Below, one piece after another: positions 27,987 through 36,990 of a DNA stretch of 64,000 nt. Both the position numbers and the translations under genes were made by a program. The notes under the pieces were generated by a model. That model was not told where the DNA came from and did not search any database. It was given only the letters and a program-made list of their open reading frames with translations. The stretch lies in NCBI RefSeq assembly GCF_001180245.1, contig NZ_CVSV01000131.1:1-64000 (forward strand), read 5' to 3'. Every line of letters begins with the position of its first letter. The first letter of the stretch is position 1. The stretch comes from Prochlorococcus marinus (GTDB lineage: Bacteria; Cyanobacteriota; Cyanobacteriia; PCC-6307; Cyanobiaceae).

Positions 27987-28008
27987 GGGGCTTTTAGCCC
28001 CCTTTTTT
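27987..28008 (+). terminator. Intrinsic terminator
   Basis: GGGGCT-TTT-AGCCCC with a following C and T6 run, ending the ABM-like gene. Confidence 0.92.
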
Positions 28009-28084
28009 ATTTAGGAATTCAAAATAAATTAATCTTCCATTTACTTATATCAAGTAGCTTTATTTCAGCACAAAAATTATTTTT

Positions 28085-28432
28085 ATGGCATCAACTTTTT
28101 ATATTGTTCATCATGAATTTAAGGCAGGAAAAGCTGAAAAATGGTGGGAAACAGCTTATGCGGCAATGTCACCAGGTGGTGGATGGGATGATGCGGTAGC
28201 AGCTAATAAAGAAAAAGGATTTTTTAACCATTCTGCAAATGCAGTAACTAAAACTGGCCCTGTATATTGTTTTTGGGAAGTAAAAGAGGGTATTTCAGCT
28301 GAGGAGTTTCAGGAGTTTATAGACGGTCCCTCTGGTCCAGGTTTTGGACAAGATGCTCTGATGAATATCTGTAAACCAATTGACACATCATTAATGAATG
28401 GACAAACGCCTTATCCACCAGTTTTTTCTTGA
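28085..28432 (+). CDS. Small dimeric-barrel-like hypothetical protein (115 aa)
   Basis: MASTFYIVHHEFKAGKAEKW, then AAMSPGGGWDDAVAANKEKG, then GPVYCFWEVKEGISAEEFQE and CKPIDTSLMNGQTPYPPVF. Alternating strand/helix layout suggests a ferredoxin-like dimeric barrel, as in its neighbours. No family identified. Confidence 0.6.
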   Translation: MASTFYIVHHEFKAGKAEKWWETAYAAMSPGGGWDDAVAANKEKGFFNHSANAVTKTGPVYCFWEVKEGISAEEFQEFIDGPSGPGFGQDALMNICKPIDTSLMNGQTPYPPVFS

Positions 28433-28476
28433 TTATTGACAGTCGATCTAAAATAAATAGCAATTAGCTTTTTTTT

Positions 28477-28761
28477 ATGACTATTGAAACTACTGTTTTC
28501 ACCTTTAAACTTTCAAATACATTTGAGGAGTGGGTAAAAATGTTTGATAGTCCAGAGATAGATGAATTTCATAAAACGGTAGGACTTACTCCTCTATATC
28601 GTGGCAAAAGTTTAATTGATCCAAAAGAAGTTATTGTTATTCATCAAGCTGAAGAAGGTGTGGCTAAGCATGTTTTTTCAGATCCAGAAACCATCAAGAA
28701 TATAGAATCTGGAGGGCATATTTATAGCACAACAAAAATCACATGTTGGGTTTCTGATTAG
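28477..28761 (+). CDS. DUF3764 family protein
   Basis: 94 aa. TVFTFKLSNTFEEWVKMFDS, then DPKEVIVIHQAEEGVAKHVF and ESGGHIYSTTKITCWVSD fit the cyanobacterial DUF3764 family, probably another dimeric alpha/beta barrel. Function unknown. It follows the 115-aa gene by 44 nt on the same strand, probably in one unit. Confidence 0.7.
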   Translation: MTIETTVFTFKLSNTFEEWVKMFDSPEIDEFHKTVGLTPLYRGKSLIDPKEVIVIHQAEEGVAKHVFSDPETIKNIESGGHIYSTTKITCWVSD

Positions 28762-28885
28762 TCGAAAAAGTAACTATGCAAACTTACACAAGTTTAATGC
28801 GTAACAAGAGTCCCATATAAGATCTTTAAAACAAAATTTGGTTATAACAGAGTTTAAGGATAAGGGTATTAACTAACTAGTTCGA

Positions 28886-29005
28886 CTAAATTATTAATAG
28901 GAATCTGAGTGCTAGAGGTAACCACAGACATAAAAGAAGCAATAGTAAAAGGGTAATAGCATGAATATTTGGAATGTATTGCTCTTTTAAAATTTGTGTC
29001 TTCAT
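28886..29005 (-). CDS. Tiny hydrophobic peptide, second of a tandem (39 aa)
   Basis: MKTQILKEQYIPNIHAITLL continues into seven Leu then CLWLPLALRFLLII: a basic start and a very Leu-rich span. Its ATG lies 3 nt after the stop of the upstream 29-aa peptide. No family known. Confidence 0.5.
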   Translation of the reverse strand: MKTQILKEQYIPNIHAITLLLLLLLCLWLPLALRFLLII

Positions 29006-29008
29006 AAT

Positions 29009-29098
29009 CTATCTAGCCTTCTTAAGTTTGATTTCTCTTCTGATAAGCAGAGCTATAACTACAACACACATGTTCATTAGAAATACGTCTAATGGCAT
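29009..29098 (-). CDS. Tiny hydrophobic peptide, first of a tandem (29 aa)
   Basis: MPLDVFLMNMCVVVIALLIR ends REIKLKKAR: a single span and a basic tail. Immediately followed on the same strand by the 39-aa Leu-rich peptide with a 3-nt gap, suggesting one translational unit. Confidence 0.5.
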   Translation of the reverse strand: MPLDVFLMNMCVVVIALLIRREIKLKKAR

Positions 29099-29239
29099 TT
29101 GATAAAAAAGTCTCTACTCAATTAATAGCAAGATTTTTGATCTACGAATCAAGAAATGATTACTAATATTTATTGGCTTAATAAAACGAATTTAAAAATT
29201 AAATTTATGCTTAAATATCTCAGTTCACATAACTATTAA

Positions 29240-29542
29240 ATGGCTTATTCAGAAACAAGAATAGTAATAGGCGGTCTAGCCCATGTACCTGTTCTTATTT
29301 TTATAGCCAATTTTATAAAAGGTAAGTTTGGAATTAAAACTCAAGAGACAAAAAACACTTTAGTCAAAGGAGAGCTAGTTAAAATTATTGAGGTAAAAGA
29401 TACTGTAGTTAAAGAAGGAAAAGCAGAAGCTATAAAAGAAATCTCTAGTAAGCTGGACAGTATCGAAAAGAAGGCTGATAAGCTTTATGAAAAGGTAAAG
29501 AAGAAAAAAAAGGATAAGAAGAAGAAAAAAAAGAATAACTAG
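29240..29542 (+). CDS. Membrane-anchored coiled-coil protein with polylysine tail
   Basis: 100 aa. N-terminal span (VIGGLAHVPVLIFIANFI, about 8-25), then a charged helix (EAIKEISSKLDSIEKKADKL) and a C-terminus of almost pure Lys (about 86-98). The DNA there is an AAG/AAA repeat. Such tails bind nucleic acid or acidic surfaces; function unknown. Converges with a minus-strand gene. Confidence 0.6.
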   Translation: MAYSETRIVIGGLAHVPVLIFIANFIKGKFGIKTQETKNTLVKGELVKIIEVKDTVVKEGKAEAIKEISSKLDSIEKKADKLYEKVKKKKKDKKKKKKNN

Positions 29543-29724
29543 ATTGAGATCCTATCAAGCATTAATATGTCTTGAGCTTGGATTGTATCTCTCTTATCTT
29601 CATCTTCGGGGTCTTTATAAGATTCAATTTCAGCTTGAATTTTTCTCTTGTAAACTCCTTTGATATAGTCCATTTCTCTTTTGTCTTTGTCCAGAATTGA
29701 GAATGGTGATCTTTTTAAGTTCAT
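29539..29724 (-). CDS. Small charged hypothetical protein (61 aa)
   Basis: MNLKRSPFSILDKDKREMDY then IKGVYKRKIQAEIESYKDPE and DEDKRDTIQAQDILMLDRIS. Soluble, highly charged. Its 3' end overlaps that of the polylysine-tail gene by 4 nt. Followed upstream on the same strand by the 45-aa acidic protein. Confidence 0.5.
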   Translation of the reverse strand: MNLKRSPFSILDKDKREMDYIKGVYKRKIQAEIESYKDPEDEDKRDTIQAQDILMLDRISI

Positions 29725-29751
29725 AACTTTATCCTAATAAATAAGTTTTGA

Positions 29752-29889
29752 TCAGCTCCATTTTTTATCAGATTCAACAAAGCTATCCAATGTTTGTTGA
29801 TTCCTTATTTCTTCCTCAAGAAGTTCTTCTTCTGATCTTTCTTCAATCTCAGATTTAAGATCTTCTTTTAGAGTGGATTTGGTAGACAT
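29752..29889 (-). CDS. Small acidic coiled-coil protein (45 aa)
   Basis: MSTKSTLKEDLKSEIEERSE continues EELLEEEIRNQQTLDSFVES then DKKWS. Strong charged helix; ATG start. Lies 27 nt upstream of the previous gene on the same strand, possibly one operon. Confidence 0.5.
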   Translation of the reverse strand: MSTKSTLKEDLKSEIEERSEEELLEEEIRNQQTLDSFVESDKKWS

Positions 29890-29945
29890 TTGCTCATGAC
29901 GACTACAATAATGTTCTAACTAGTTAGAGAGGCCATTCGACTAAT

Positions 29946-30014
29946 AAATATGTACGGTTTGAGGTACTCCCATATACGGATAAAGGATCAACAATTGAAT
30001 TTGAATATGGTTAA
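29946..30014 (+). pseudogene. Possible gene remnant without start codon
   Basis: A frame bounded upstream by TAG at 29925-29927 reads KYVRFEVLPYTDKGSTIEFE then YG and stop. The peptide looks protein-like (Thr/Pro, acidic end) but no ATG/GTG/TTG precedes it, so it may be a decayed small gene. Weak evidence. Confidence 0.25.
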
Positions 30015-30111
30015 AATCGAAAAAATCGCGATTAATTTTTTCCCCCTTTAAAAATCATTAGTAAAGGCAGACAAATAAGCATAAGACTCCCATCAATTAA
30101 TAAAAAAGTAT

Positions 30112-30309
30112 TCAGATGCATTTACCCATTCCCTCGGGGGTAACCAAATTAAGGGGTATGCCTTTTTTTACGGGCTCTTTTCTCATATCATCCATCTCTT
30201 TTCTGATTTTGTTGTAATATGCCAACTCTTCTGGATCATCAGAACCAAGGCCATAATTCATGGTCGCTGCAAGATAAATTCGGTGCATACGGTATGACGA
30301 TAGTGGCAT
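30112..30309 (-). CDS. Small hypothetical protein (65 aa)
   Basis: MPLSSYRMHRIYLAATMNYG then LGSDDPEELAYYNKIRKEMD and PVKKGIPLNLVTPEGMGKCI. Soluble, helical middle. ATG at 30309 used; a TTG four codons upstream is an alternative. Last gene before the tRNA pair. Confidence 0.55.
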   Translation of the reverse strand: MPLSSYRMHRIYLAATMNYGLGSDDPEELAYYNKIRKEMDDMRKEPVKKGIPLNLVTPEGMGKCI

Positions 30310-30397
30310 TACTAAAGGCAAATTATTTTAAATATATTTGAATTTTAGTTAAAGTGCTGATCTACGAGATCTCATTTATATTAATCAATTGCTCAAG

Positions 30398-30469
<72 letters not shown>

Positions 30470-30479
30470 AATTTTAAAG

Positions 30480-30561
30480 TGGGCCGGGTTGGATTTGAAC
30501 CAACGTAGGCAGAGCCAGCGGATTTACAGTCCGCCCCCTTTAACCACTCGGGCACCGACCC
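30480..30561 (-). tRNA. trnY-GUA: tRNA-Tyr (anticodon GTA)
   Basis: 82 nt on the minus strand with acceptor GGGTCGG/CCGGCCC, a long variable arm (typical of Tyr), anticodon loop CTGTAAA and T arm TTGGTTCAAATCCAA. Ten nt from tRNA-Thr in the same orientation, so co-transcribed. Confidence 0.94.
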
Positions 30562-30663
30562 CCACTATTTGAACTTATCAGTTAATGGACACTTTGTGTG
30601 AAATTGTTTTGGTTTTTTTGTTTCTTTCTAGATAGCATTTGTAAAGAAAAGACTTTATTGATG

Positions 30664-31104
30664 ATGAATATTTTATTGATAAATGGACCAAATCTTAATC
30701 TTTTGGGCACTAGAGAACCTGAAATATATGGTAATAAAACATTGAGTGATATAGAAAAAGATTTAACTAAAGTTGCTAAAGAAAAAAGTATTAATCTTGA
30801 ATGTTTTCAAAGTAATCACGAAGGAGAAATAGTAGATAAAATTCAGGAGTCTGTAAAAAGTATCCAAGGTATTCTTATAAATGCTGGTGCTTTTACTCAT
30901 ACCTCGATTTCTATTCGTGATGCTTTAATTGGATCAAAAATTCCTTTTGTAGAGTTACATATTTCAAATATTTTCAGTAGAGAAGATTTTCGTAAAGAAT
31001 CTTTTCTTACAGATAAAGCTGTAGGAATTATTAGTGGATTTGGCATATCAAGTTATTCCTTAGCTCTTGAAGGAATTATTGGATATTTAAGTAGTAAAGA
31101 TTAA
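30664..31104 (+). CDS. aroQ: Type II 3-dehydroquinate dehydratase AroQ
   Basis: 146 aa from the ATG at 30664 (an ATG directly before it adds one residue; the upstream 22-residue extension is hydrophobic and not family-like). [20 protein letters not shown] carries the catalytic Tyr22-region, [18 protein letters not shown] and VELHISNIF complete the site, and [15 protein letters not shown] ends it. It dehydrates 3-dehydroquinate in the shikimate pathway. Followed directly by miaE. Confidence 0.95.
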   Translation: MNILLINGPNLNLLGTREPEIYGNKTLSDIEKDLTKVAKEKSINLECFQSNHEGEIVDKIQESVKSIQGILINAGAFTHTSISIRDALIGSKIPFVELHISNIFSREDFRKESFLTDKAVGIISGFGISSYSLALEGIIGYLSSKD

Positions 31105-31713
31105 ATGCTAGTCCATTTTAAAAGGCCCACTTCTCATATTAAATATTTATCGTCATTTACCTCAGATGAGTGGATCAAACTCGCATTATCTAATCCAATA
31201 GATATTCTTATTGACCATGCTCATTGTGAAAGAAAAGCAGCTGGAGTAGCTATTCAATTGATGTTTAGATATCCATCAGAACCAAATCTGGCAGAAGTTT
31301 TAAGTCCAATAGCGAGAGAGGAATTAGAACATTTTGAAAAAATACTTTATTTTTTGAAGGATCTTGGACATTCTCTTGAGTCCTTAAAACCACCTCCATA
31401 TGGAGCTGAATTGTCCAAGAATATAAGAAAGGAAGAGCCCAATAGAATGCTTGATAGTTTCTTAATAGCAGGACTTATTGAAGCAAGAAGTCATGAAAGA
31501 TTAAGCTTGCTTGCGCTGAATTATGAAGATAAATCGTTTAAATCCCTTTATGAGTCTCTGCTAGAGAGTGAGGCAAGACATTTTGGAGTTTACTGGAAAC
31601 TAGCGCAAACTAAATTCTCTAAAAATCAAACCTCTAAAAGGTTAGAGGAATTGTCTGAAATTGAGTCAGCAATACTGGCTGAAACTTTTATATTGCCAAG
31701 GGTACATAGCTAA
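31105..31713 (+). CDS. miaE: tRNA 2-methylthio-N6-isopentenyladenosine hydroxylase MiaE
   Basis: 202-aa di-iron monooxygenase hydroxylating ms2i6A37 in tRNA. The four-helix metal ligands are visible: HAHCERKAAGVAIQL (Glu), IAREELEHFEKIL (Glu, His), GLIEARSHERLSLL (Glu, His) and LLESEARHFGVYW (Glu, His). Starts at the base after the aroQ stop. Clustered with aroQ and cobI, the picocyanobacterial arrangement. Confidence 0.93.
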   Translation: MLVHFKRPTSHIKYLSSFTSDEWIKLALSNPIDILIDHAHCERKAAGVAIQLMFRYPSEPNLAEVLSPIAREELEHFEKILYFLKDLGHSLESLKPPPYGAELSKNIRKEEPNRMLDSFLIAGLIEARSHERLSLLALNYEDKSFKSLYESLLESEARHFGVYWKLAQTKFSKNQTSKRLEELSEIESAILAETFILPRVHS

Positions 31714-31729
31714 AGTTAAAAAAATAAAA

Positions 31730-32485
31730 ATGATAATAAAAAAGTTCTTAAATTTACTTAATCCATATAAAACTGATTTACCAACATTCACCATCGTTGG
31801 TGTAGGCCCTGGAGATCCATCGCTTTTAACAATTGCTGCTGTGGATGCAATAAAAAAAGCGAAAGTTATTGTTTTCCCAATATCAGATGATAATAAAAAG
31901 AGTTTTGCTGCGGAAATAGTCAAGAAATACACCAAATTTAAAAAAAATATCCCAATCATCTTTCCAATGGCTAGGAAGGATTTCGATCCAGATGAAATAT
32001 GGTCTAATGCTGTAGAAAAAATTGTGAAATTTGTACAAAATGGTGAATCAGTCGTTTTACTTTGTCTTGGAGATACTTCACTATTTGCAAGTTCTTCTAA
32101 TATCTTGAGGTTAATAAAAAATAATCATGCTGAAATTATTACCAAAACCATACCTGGTATTTCCTCTATTTCAGCGGCAGCAGCTTTGAATGATTTTGAT
32201 TTGGTAAAAAAAGGCGAGACATTAATCATCAAAGAATGCCCTTCTTCAGAATCTGAACTAACAACCCTAATTAGGGAAAGTAAGGCAAATAAAACGGTAT
32301 TGGCCATTATGAAAGTTGGCAAAAGATGGAATTTAGTTAGGGAAATTTTAAAAAAAGAGGATATCATCAATACAACATTAATAGCTTTGAGTGTTGGGAT
32401 GCCTGATCAAATTATTCAATATGCATCACAATATAATGAAGCATTTATGCCTTATTTTTCTTTGATTTTGATAAGGTTAGATTAA
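31730..32485 (+). CDS. cobI: Precorrin-2 C20-methyltransferase CobI
   Basis: 251 aa from the ATG at 31730; an earlier frame start overlaps miaE and is not family-like. FTIVGVGPGDPSLLTIAAVDAI is the SAM-dependent tetrapyrrole methylase N-terminus, and GISSISAAAALNDFDL the second conserved block. It methylates C20 of precorrin-2/Co-factor in (pseudo)cobalamin synthesis. Its stop overlaps the start of DUF1823 (TAATG-type), so they are translationally coupled. Confidence 0.92.
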   Translation: MIIKKFLNLLNPYKTDLPTFTIVGVGPGDPSLLTIAAVDAIKKAKVIVFPISDDNKKSFAAEIVKKYTKFKKNIPIIFPMARKDFDPDEIWSNAVEKIVKFVQNGESVVLLCLGDTSLFASSSNILRLIKNNHAEIITKTIPGISSISAAAALNDFDLVKKGETLIIKECPSSESELTTLIRESKANKTVLAIMKVGKRWNLVREILKKEDIINTTLIALSVGMPDQIIQYASQYNEAFMPYFSLILIRLD

Positions 32486-32970
32486 TGTATAAAAAAGAAA
32501 AATTAGTTGAAAATAAATTTACATGGCCAATATGTAAGGATCTATTATTTCTTGTTCTCGAAGATAGGGTTAGTGATGTTTTTGTTTGTGAATTGGTTTG
32601 GGAAAGACTTTTTTATACTAAAGAACTCTCTATAAATGATTGGGTCTTTAGCGCATTAACTCCTTCTTATTGGTCAGAAAAATTTGAAATAGCTCCTCAA
32701 ATCATTTCAGAGCGACCAGCCTCAATACATTTGACTCGATCAATTCCAAAAGAATATAAACAGGGATTGAAAAATTTTCTCAATTTTAAAGGTTATAAGA
32801 TTAATGAACTATATCCAAGAAGAACTAGAAGAGCGACGGCAGTAAATTGGTTGATTTATTGGGCGATTGAAAATGATTGTTTTTCAAAAGATAATGGATT
32901 AATGCCAAATCCTACTTCACCCCCTGTTAATCCAGTTATAGGACATTTTGGCGATCCAGAAATTAAATAA
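32485..32970 (+). CDS. DUF1823 family protein
   Basis: 161 aa, starting in the overlap with the cobI stop. FTWPICKDLLFLVLEDRVSD, then the motif NDWVFSALTPSYWSEKFEIA with a typical W-x-F-S-x-L-T core, and HLTRSIPKEYKQGLKNFLNF, match the cyanobacteria/chloroplast DUF1823 family. Function not established. Confidence 0.88.
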   Translation: MYKKEKLVENKFTWPICKDLLFLVLEDRVSDVFVCELVWERLFYTKELSINDWVFSALTPSYWSEKFEIAPQIISERPASIHLTRSIPKEYKQGLKNFLNFKGYKINELYPRRTRRATAVNWLIYWAIENDCFSKDNGLMPNPTSPPVNPVIGHFGDPEIK

Positions 32971-33045
32971 GTTTTTTTTGAAAAGGGTAAATGATTCTAT
33001 TAAAGGTATAGTTGTAATGGATACTACTTTCTTTGGAGAGAAGAA

Positions 33046-34419
33046 TTGATTCTTCCTACAGTAGCAATTATCGGAAGACCTAACGTTGGGAAATCTACCT
33101 TAGTTAATCGTCTTTGCCAAAGTAATGATGCAATAGTATTTGATAAGCCAGGTGTTACAAGAGATAGAACTTATCAAAATGCTTCATGGGGAGGTAAGGA
33201 ATTTCAAATAGTTGATACTGGAGGTTTAGTTTTTGATGATGATAGTGAATTTCTCCCAGAGATAAGGACGCAAGTTTTCTTAGCTCTAGAAGAGGCTTCA
33301 CTCGCGTTACTGGTGGTAGATGGGAATCAAGGCGTTACTGATGGTGATTTATCAATAGCAAAATGGTTAAGAAACTCAAGCTGTAAAACTATTGTTGCTG
33401 TTAATAAATGTGAATCGACTACTCTAGGAATATCCCTAGCTTCAGAGTTCTGGAAATTAGGATTGGGCGAACCTAACCCTGTTTCAGCTATTCATGGTTC
33501 AGGTACTGGAGATCTTTTAGATCTCGTTATTGGCGAACTTCCTGAAAATAATATCCAGGATGATGAAGAAAAGATAATGATGTCTATTATTGGTAGGCCT
33601 AATGTGGGTAAATCTAGTTTGTTAAATTCAATCTGTGGAGAAAAAAGAGCAATAGTTAGTGATATTAGTGGTACAACAACTGATTCAATAGATACGCTCA
33701 TTAAAAAAGGTGATATTCATTGGAAAATTATTGATACCGCAGGGATTAGAAGAAAAAAAAATGTTAAATATGGCACTGAATTTTTTGGTATTAATAGGGC
33801 TTTTAAATCTATAGATAGAAGTGATGTTTGTGTTTTAGTTATAGATGCTATTGATGGAGTAACTGATCAAGACCAGAAGCTGGCTGGGCGCATAGAAGAA
33901 CAAGGCAGAGCTTGCATAATTGTTGTTAATAAATGGGATCTTGTAGAAAAAAATAGTTCAACAATTTATCAAGTAGAAAAAGAACTTAGATCTAAACTTT
34001 ATTTTTTACACTGGTCAAAAATGATTTTTATATCTGCCCTAACTGGTCAAAGGGTTGATAATATTTTTGAGCATGCTCTTAATGCTGTAAATCAACATAG
34101 AAGAAGAGTTACAACATCTGTAGTTAATGAAGTACTTAAAGAATCAATCAGTTGGAAAAGTCCTCCAACAAAGAGAAGCGGAAAGCAAGGTAGGCTTTAT
34201 TACGGTACTCAAGTAAAGAACAAACCTCCCACTTTTACTCTTTTTGTAAATGACCCTAAATTATTCGGAATAACTTATAGAAGATATATTGAAAAACAAA
34301 TTAGAGTAAATTTAGGCTTTGAAGGCACACCCCTCATTTTACTTTGGAGAGGGAAACAGCAAAGAGCTTTAAATAAAGAAGTCGAAAGAGAAAATATTGA
34401 GTTAATTCAAAAAGATTAA
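33046..34419 (+). CDS. der: Ribosome biogenesis GTPase Der (EngA)
   Basis: 457 aa, TTG start preceded by GGAGAGAAGAA. Two tandem G domains ([16 protein letters not shown] near residue 10, [16 protein letters not shown] near 185) with DTGG/DTAG and NKxD-type motifs, then a C-terminal KH-like domain ending [18 protein letters not shown]. It acts on 50S subunit maturation. Its stop overlaps the ecfT start by 1 nt (TAATG). Confidence 0.96.
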   Translation: MILPTVAIIGRPNVGKSTLVNRLCQSNDAIVFDKPGVTRDRTYQNASWGGKEFQIVDTGGLVFDDDSEFLPEIRTQVFLALEEASLALLVVDGNQGVTDGDLSIAKWLRNSSCKTIVAVNKCESTTLGISLASEFWKLGLGEPNPVSAIHGSGTGDLLDLVIGELPENNIQDDEEKIMMSIIGRPNVGKSSLLNSICGEKRAIVSDISGTTTDSIDTLIKKGDIHWKIIDTAGIRRKKNVKYGTEFFGINRAFKSIDRSDVCVLVIDAIDGVTDQDQKLAGRIEEQGRACIIVVNKWDLVEKNSSTIYQVEKELRSKLYFLHWSKMIFISALTGQRVDNIFEHALNAVNQHRRRVTTSVVNEVLKESISWKSPPTKRSGKQGRLYYGTQVKNKPPTFTLFVNDPKLFGITYRRYIEKQIRVNLGFEGTPLILLWRGKQQRALNKEVERENIELIQKD

Positions 34420-35333
34420 TGAATTTGCTAACCAAATTTTCTGTTGGTCAATACGTTCATGGTAATAGAAGTTGGCTAAGAATTATAGATAGTAGATTAA
34501 AAATAATTATCGTAATGATATTTTTAATCACTCCAATCTGGGCAGGTCCAATATGGAGATTGAGTTTAGTTGGTTTTTTACTATTAATTACTTTTTTAAG
34601 TTTATTGCCATCTAGAGTATGGTGGCGATCATTATTTTTTCTCTCATGCTTGTCACTTTTAATTGGATGTATATCAATTCTCGCCTCTTCTGATATTCAA
34701 TCTCTTGATGGCTACTTGAGAAATCCCAATGAGTTGCAAGTAGTACTGGAAAGCCAAAAAGAATGGAATATTTTGCAAATTCCTTCGCAGAAGATATGGT
34801 TTATAAATTTTGGTCCCTATAACTTATCAAGAAAAGCCTTTGAACTAGGAATAAAAACCTCCACTTTGATATTTACCGTTATTCATAGTGTGAATTTGAT
34901 GCTTTTAACCACATTGCAGGAAGACATTGTATGGGGATTAAGTTGGTTTATGTATCCATTAAGAAAGATTGGATTGCCAACTAGTAAGTGGCTGTTTCAG
35001 TTGTTAATTGCATTACGTTTTATTCCTCTAGTGCAGGAAGAACTTCAAAATATCATTAAATCAGTGTCGGTTAGATCAATAAATTTTCGAAATTTAGGAT
35101 TAAAGAAATCTTTTAATGTTTTGTTAATCTTAGTGGAGAGGTTATTTCAAAATATTTTTCTGAGAATTGATCATGGAGCAGAATCATTACTTTCAAAAAA
35201 AAATATTATTATTAAAACCAACAGATTTAGAACTCTTTATCCTTCAAAATCACTCAATGTAATTGTCAATACATTATCGATTTGTTTTATTTGCATAGCA
35301 ATTTTTCTTAGAAAACTGTATGGTGCATTATAA
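34419..35333 (+). CDS. EcfT/CbiQ-type energy-coupling factor transporter transmembrane protein
   Basis: 304 aa with about five hydrophobic segments; the C-terminal coupling region LLIALRFIPLVQEELQNIIK and SVRSINFRNLGLKKS corresponds to the EcfT domain with its Ala/Arg-rich motifs that contact the ATPases. Cobalt/nickel or vitamin uptake is possible; substrate not resolvable and no EcfA/EcfS here. Overlaps der by 1 nt; pipX follows. Confidence 0.88.
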   Translation: MNLLTKFSVGQYVHGNRSWLRIIDSRLKIIIVMIFLITPIWAGPIWRLSLVGFLLLITFLSLLPSRVWWRSLFFLSCLSLLIGCISILASSDIQSLDGYLRNPNELQVVLESQKEWNILQIPSQKIWFINFGPYNLSRKAFELGIKTSTLIFTVIHSVNLMLLTTLQEDIVWGLSWFMYPLRKIGLPTSKWLFQLLIALRFIPLVQEELQNIIKSVSVRSINFRNLGLKKSFNVLLILVERLFQNIFLRIDHGAESLLSKKNIIIKTNRFRTLYPSKSLNVIVNTLSICFICIAIFLRKLYGAL

Positions 35334-35351
35334 ATAACACAATATTTAGGT

Positions 35352-35618
35352 TTGAGTTCTGAGCGTTATTTAAACCATCCAACATTTGGTATGTTGTACC
35401 AAGTCTCTCCTGGAAATGATGGGAGAGATATTTACGCGACTTTATATGCTCAAAAAATGTTTTTTTTGGTAGAAGTTAGACAGAGAGAAGTTTTTTTTGA
35501 AGTTATACCTTACTTAGATGCTCGTAATCAGGCGGAATTAAACCTTCAAAAAGCTAGAAGACAAGGATCTGAAGAACTATCTAAATGGGAGAATTTATTT
35601 ACGCAAACTTTCTTATAA
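35352..35618 (+). CDS. pipX: PII/NtcA-interacting protein PipX
   Basis: 88 aa, TTG start. YLNHPTFGMLYQVSPGNDGR then ATLYAQKMFFLVEVRQREVF is the Tudor-like PipX domain that binds either PII (GlnB) or NtcA according to 2-oxoglutarate and co-activates NtcA when nitrogen is scarce; a helical tail RKARRQGSEELSKWE follows. pipY starts 3 nt after it, the classical cyanobacterial order. Confidence 0.93.
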   Translation: MSSERYLNHPTFGMLYQVSPGNDGRDIYATLYAQKMFFLVEVRQREVFFEVIPYLDARNQAELNLQKARRQGSEELSKWENLFTQTFL

Positions 35619-35621
35619 AAT

Positions 35622-36257
35622 GTGAACCCTGCAAATTATTTAGAAATAAAAAATAAAATTCCTTCAAATGTAAATATTCTTGCGGTAAGTAAAGGATGTA
35701 AAAGTCAAGAAATCAAGACTATTCAAAATATAGGTCAGAACGATTTTGGTGAAAGTAAGGTTCAAGAGGCGCTTGAAAAACAATTAACCTTAAAAGATCA
35801 TAAACAAATAAATTGGCACTTTATTGGAAGAATACAAAGTAACAAAATAAGAAAAATAGTTCAAAATTTTAAATACATTCATTCAGTAGATTCATTTGAA
35901 AAATTGCAAAAGATTTCTAATATTTCACGTGAAGAGAAGAAAAATCCATTAATAATGTTGCAGGTTAAGTTGAGTGATGACCCTACTAAAGGAGGCTTTA
36001 ATCCTGAATTTTTAATAATGAAATGGAGGGAAATTCAAGAGTTGAAAAATATTTCATTAACCGGTTTGATGACTATTAATCCTAAAGGACTTAGCTCTAA
36101 AGAAAATTCAGGGTTGTTCAAAAAATGTCGTGCTCTCGCTGATTCACTGCAACTACAAGATTGTTCAATGGGGATGTCTGGTGATTGGGAGGAAGCTATT
36201 GACGCTGGATCTACTTGGTTAAGATTAGGAGCATTAATTTTTGGAGGTAGATCCTAA
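35622..36257 (+). CDS. pipY: PLP-binding homeostasis protein PipY (YggS/COG0325)
   Basis: 211 aa, GTG start. Alanine-racemase-like barrel with PLP-binding Lys24 in LAVSKGCKSQ, FGESKVQEALEKQ, HFIGRIQSNK, and the C-terminal MGMSGDWEEAIDAGSTWLRL phosphate-binding segment. It maintains B6 vitamer balance and, in cyanobacteria, functionally links with PipX. Three nt from pipX, so translationally coupled. Confidence 0.94.
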   Translation: MNPANYLEIKNKIPSNVNILAVSKGCKSQEIKTIQNIGQNDFGESKVQEALEKQLTLKDHKQINWHFIGRIQSNKIRKIVQNFKYIHSVDSFEKLQKISNISREEKKNPLIMLQVKLSDDPTKGGFNPEFLIMKWREIQELKNISLTGLMTINPKGLSSKENSGLFKKCRALADSLQLQDCSMGMSGDWEEAIDAGSTWLRLGALIFGGRS

Positions 36258-36407
36258 TTAGTTATTTTTTTATAAAAATCTTATCTATAAACTTGCAGTT
36301 AAGTTCAACTAACGTTATTTAAGTATAGGTAGTTTATTCATTTAAAAAATGAATCTATTACTTAAGGTTCTTAAACCTTAGTAATCAATTTCAAGAGGAT
36401 TTAAAAG

Positions 36408-36983
36408 GTGTCACTTATTTCTAGATTAAAGGCAGTAGTTGCAGGGGATGAGTATCTCGATGATGATTTTGATGAGTTGGATTATGCTTCAGAGGATGAA
36501 TTAAATGATATTAATAATTTCAAACAAAATCCAAAGAATGCAAATGCCCTTGCAAATTCCAATCCATTCGATTTTATGAATAACAACAGATCATCAAAAG
36601 TAGTTGGTATGCCTGGAATCTCAAATTCATCCTCAGAAGTAAGCTTAATGGAACCAAGAAGTTTTGATGAGATGCCTCAAGCGATACAAGCATTAAGAGA
36701 AAGAAAAACTGTAATACTCAATTTAACTATGATGGATCCTGATCAAGCTCAAAGAGCGGTTGATTTTATTGCTGGGGGCACATATGCAATTGATGGACAT
36801 CAAGAGAGAGTAGGTGAAAGTATTTTCCTTTTTGCTCCAAGTTGTGTAAATGTAACTAGTTCTTCCCCAGAAGAAGCTTCTCCTTCTTCTGTATCTACAG
36901 AAAACACTCCACAATATAGTTTGGGCAAAAATACCACTCCTGAACCAGCATGGGGTAATTCTAAATTAAGTGCTTATTCATGA
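36408..36983 (+). CDS. sepF: Cell division protein SepF (Cdv2)
   Basis: 191 aa, GTG start. A membrane-targeting N-terminal region [20 protein letters not shown] with acidic linker, then the SepF core [20 protein letters not shown] and [20 protein letters not shown], and a Ser-rich tail. SepF tethers FtsZ to the membrane. Adjacent to pipX-pipY and proC, as in other cyanobacteria. Confidence 0.93.
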   Translation: MSLISRLKAVVAGDEYLDDDFDELDYASEDELNDINNFKQNPKNANALANSNPFDFMNNNRSSKVVGMPGISNSSSEVSLMEPRSFDEMPQAIQALRERKTVILNLTMMDPDQAQRAVDFIAGGTYAIDGHQERVGESIFLFAPSCVNVTSSSPEEASPSSVSTENTPQYSLGKNTTPEPAWGNSKLSAYS

Positions 36984-36990
36984 TTAATCT

